A DNA stretch of 64,000 nucleotides, taken from positions 1,798,001 through 1,862,000 of the forward strand of contig NZ_JAQOMS010000002.1 of NCBI RefSeq assembly GCF_028401425.1. Direction: 5' to 3'. A program made the position numbers and the translations under genes. The stretch is from Psychrosphaera algicola. GTDB lineage: Bacteria; Pseudomonadota; Gammaproteobacteria; Enterobacterales; Alteromonadaceae. This document shows, piece by piece, positions 61,648 through 64,000 of this stretch. The notes beneath the pieces were generated by a model. The model was given only the letters and a program-made list of their open reading frames with translations, did not search any database and was not told where the DNA came from. The first letter of the stretch is position 1, and the number at the start of each line of letters is the position of its first letter.

Positions 61648-63312
61648 CTATGTTCAAAGTTAAATTTGACCTCGTTCAAAACCCGATATTTTTGCTACTC
61701 GTGGTATTTATTGCGTTTTTCTCAACCTTGGTGGGGTGCCGTTATTTGACCTTGATGAAGGCGCGTTTGCCGAAGCAACACGGGAAATGCTGGTAACAAG
61801 CAATTTTTCTGCGACGTATTTAGACGGACAACCACGGTACGATAAACCAATATTCAGTTACTGGATGCAGGCGATATCAATATCCATCTTTGGCTTAAAT
61901 GAATGGGCCGTTAGATTGCCTTCAGCTTTGGCAGGTTCTTTATGGCTGCTGGCTGGATATCGCTTTGCAAAAGAGCAATGGGATGAATCGAGTGCACGCT
62001 ATTTTGTCGCCGCGATGAGTTTAATATTGTGGGTGATGATCATTGCAAGAGCAGGCACAGCTGACGCTTGGCTAAATCTTTTTGTGTCACTTACCCTATT
62101 TAATATGTGGCGATTTAGCCAAAACCCTAGTCGTATTTTATTACTTTCTGTTTATTTTTGGATGGCGTTAGGATTATTAACAAAAGGCCCTGTCGCGGTA
62201 CTCATTCCTTTGTTAACTGGTGTAATAGCTTTTGCCTTACAGGGAAAGTTGACTTTATTTTTCGTGCTTTGGTTAACCCATTGGGTTGGATCGTATTGCT
62301 AGTTGTGGTGAGTCCTTGGTTAATTATGGTTTATCAAGAGCAAGGACTGGGCTTTTTCCATGGTTTTATTTTTGAGCACAACCTCAATCGATTTAGCCAA
62401 ACCAAAGAACAGCATGGCGGCCAACTATATTACTATCTTATCTTGTTGCCTGTTATTTTATTGCCGTTTTCCAGCGCCCTGTTTGCGTTAATATATCGAA
62501 TTAAAACGTACTGGAAAAAGCCATTAGAACAATTTTTGCTGATCTGGTTTTTAGTCGTTTTGACCCTTGTTTCGCTGTCAAAAACTCAGCTTCCCCATTA
62601 TGTGTTGTATGGTTTGCTAGGGATTGTTTTAATTATCGCTCACCATCGTACCGAGCTGTTACGTCACATAGCGGGATTGGCGTTCCCTCTAATATTTATT
62701 TTTATATGTGCGATATTGCCGCTACTGTTTCCGTATTTTGTCACTGACAATTTGTCTTACGACATGGCGCTGCTAAAACAGTACGACCAGTTTTTTAATG
62801 TTCGATATTTAGTATGCAGCGGTATTTTGCTTGGCCTCGCATTATCTTTAACGTTTTTAATTAAAGATTCGATGGCAAATCGAACCATCTATGTTGGTGT
62901 TATTCAATCTATTTTTGTTTTCACCCTACTGATCGAAGCTATTGCCGGTTTGCAGCAACTTCCAGTTTATAACGCTGCGTTACATAAAAACCCTCAAAAC
63001 AAACCCATAATTGCGTATCAAATAAGAATGCCGAGTTTTAGTGTTTATCGAGAGCAAGTCACTCCGACTCGCTTACCACAAATTGGCGATCGGGTGTTTA
63101 CTAAAATAGACAAAATTGCCGAGCTTAAACTCGCCATAGCCGATTTAACTCCTGTCGCTGAGCTTCAGGTTGTTTTTAAGCAAGGCGGTATTGTTTTAGT
63201 TGATATTAACTTTGCTCAGTCAGCTTTTAGGATGTCGACATCAGCCGTATCGACAACACTGTTTTCCAAATTTAAGTCCCGACAACCAATGCCACTCGGC
63301 GATAAGAAGTAA
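61641..63312 (+). CDS. GT39/ArnT-like glycosyltransferase, two breaks
   Basis: About 557 residues. The start ATG (61641 or 61650) overlaps the GT2 stop. Restoring a G near 61735 gives FFSTLVGVPLFDLDEGAFAE, with the catalytic Asp-Glu loop of ArnT/PMT enzymes; then YDKPIFSYWMQAISISIFGL, RLPSALAGSLWLLAGYRFAK, LGLLTKGPVAVLIPLLTGVI and, after a lost base near 62243, FRALVNPLGWIVLLVVVSPW. Many membrane helices and a periplasmic C-terminal domain follow. It moves a sugar from a polyprenyl-phosphate donor, made by the upstream GT2, to lipid A or another envelope acceptor. Confidence 0.9.
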
Positions 63313-63314
63313 TC

Positions 63315-64000
63315 ATGACCTCGTTATTTCAACAAATTATTTCTAATCTGAAATTTGCCCAATTACGTCAGGAACTTGCCGTTTCAAAGCGCTTGTTCAT
63401 TCTCAATTTTCAATCGAAAAAGTTACTTTCGTTGCTCCATACTGCAATAGTTTTTATTGCCATCTCCGCCATTTTATTTGCGTCAAATGGCTACCATACA
63501 GGGTTTCAAACCATCAATAATGTGTCTGGGTATTTACCTGAAAGTTTGTTGCAAATAATAACCTTTTTAGGAGATTCCACCGTCGCATTGGCTTTGATGC
63601 TATTTTTTGCACGTAAGAACCCAGCAACTTTGTGGGTTGTATTTGTTGCCGCCATAATTGGCATGATGATAAGCCATGGAATGAAAGACTACTTTGCTAT
63701 GTTGCGGCCCGCATCTGTACTAGCGTCAACTGAGTTTTATATTATTGGAAAGCCGGTTTATCTCGGTAGCTTTCCGTCAGGCCACTCGTTAACCATATTT
63801 GTTTTTGTCGCTACCTTGATGTACTTTTCGAGCCGAAAACAAACACAGCTTTGGCTATTGTTATTTGGTATGACAATCTCTCTAAGTCGGGTACTTGTCG
63901 GCGCTCATTGGCCAATTGACATTTTAATCGGGTCTGCACTAGGCCTCATTTCTACCGTTTTAGCTGTGACGATATGTCAGCGATTCACTATTGGATTTAA
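63315..64000 (+). CDS. PAP2-family membrane phosphatase, runs off the right edge
   Basis: 228 residues visible, start two bases after the GT39 stop. A first membrane segment (LLHTAIVFIAISAILFASNG), then the three PAP2 motifs: KDYFAMLRPAS, SFPSGHS and SRVLVGAHWPIDIL, carrying the catalytic His residues. It dephosphorylates lipid phosphates, possibly undecaprenyl diphosphate or lipid A. It belongs to the GT2-GT39 operon and the C-terminus lies beyond the window. Confidence 0.9.
   Translation, partial: MTSLFQQIISNLKFAQLRQELAVSKRLFILNFQSKKLLSLLHTAIVFIAISAILFASNGYHTGFQTINNVSGYLPESLLQIITFLGDSTVALALMLFFARKNPATLWVVFVAAIIGMMISHGMKDYFAMLRPASVLASTEFYIIGKPVYLGSFPSGHSLTIFVFVATLMYFSSRKQTQLWLLLFGMTISLSRVLVGAHWPIDILIGSALGLISTVLAVTICQRFTIGF

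Overview
The window reads as a chromosomal piece of a marine gammaproteobacterium of the order Alteromonadales (Colwelliaceae/Pseudoalteromonadaceae-like). The reasons are low GC by eye, the pepA-holC-valS cluster divergent from lptF-lptG, a DUF4144 gene, a large TonB-dependent receptor of the polysaccharide type, several secreted carbohydrate-active enzymes with sulfatases, and dense REP-like dispersed repeats. The placement is an inference from gene content only.

Layout. 0-1 kb: end of a small membrane gene and a composite dispersed repeat. 1-10.4 kb: housekeeping block (SPFH protein plus ribbon-helix-helix regulator, valS, holC, pepA, lptF, lptG, RDD protein, tRNA-Leu). 10.4-21.4 kb: an island between the 3' end of tRNA-Leu(CAA) and a degenerate, triplicated copy of that end next to a tyrosine integrase. 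It carries two near-identical 1280-bp IS3-family elements, a third decayed IS3 element, a sulfotransferase/ABC-exporter chimera, a second sulfotransferase and a metzincin-NPCBM protein. 21.4-25.3 kb: sulfatase plus GH95 glycosidase. 26-33.8 kb: OmpR-type two-component system, a periplasmic DJ-1/PfpI protein, an ABC transporter and a periplasmic protein, linked by a shared direct-repeat promoter motif. 33.9-37 kb: secreted isoamylase-type GH13 followed by a PEP-CTERM protein. 37-44 kb: small hypothetical genes, more repeats, truncated hemoglobin, YkgJ-type protein and an esterase. 44-52 kb: polysaccharide utilisation cluster (sulfatase, GH29, TonB-dependent receptor, GH16 lipoprotein). 52-64 kb: pseudouridine synthase, RidA, XRE regulator, SIMPL protein, large hybrid histidine kinase, and a glycolipid operon (flippase-like protein, GT2, GT39, PAP2) running off the right edge.

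Sequence quality. Most long genes, including essential ones (valS, holC, pepA, lptF, lptG), are broken by indels or stops. When the reading frames are joined, the breaks fall into two classes: one-base losses in homopolymers, and lesions exactly where a CCWGG pentamer is expected. I read this as uncorrected long-read sequencing error over a genome with modified CCWGG sites, not mass pseudogenisation, so most broken genes below are annotated as single full-length CDSs. Only the island chimeras, the truncated IS and the DUF1993 remnant look genuinely decayed.

How the genes work together. The 44-52 kb and 21-25 kb blocks should bind, cut, desulfate and trim a sulfated algal polysaccharide containing fucose or L-galactose. 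The 26-34 kb block looks like one regulon in which a two-component system controls a DJ-1 protein, an ABC transporter and a periplasmic protein through TTTCAC-N5-TTTCAC boxes. The right-hand operon probably moves polyprenyl-phosphate-linked sugar to an envelope glycolipid.
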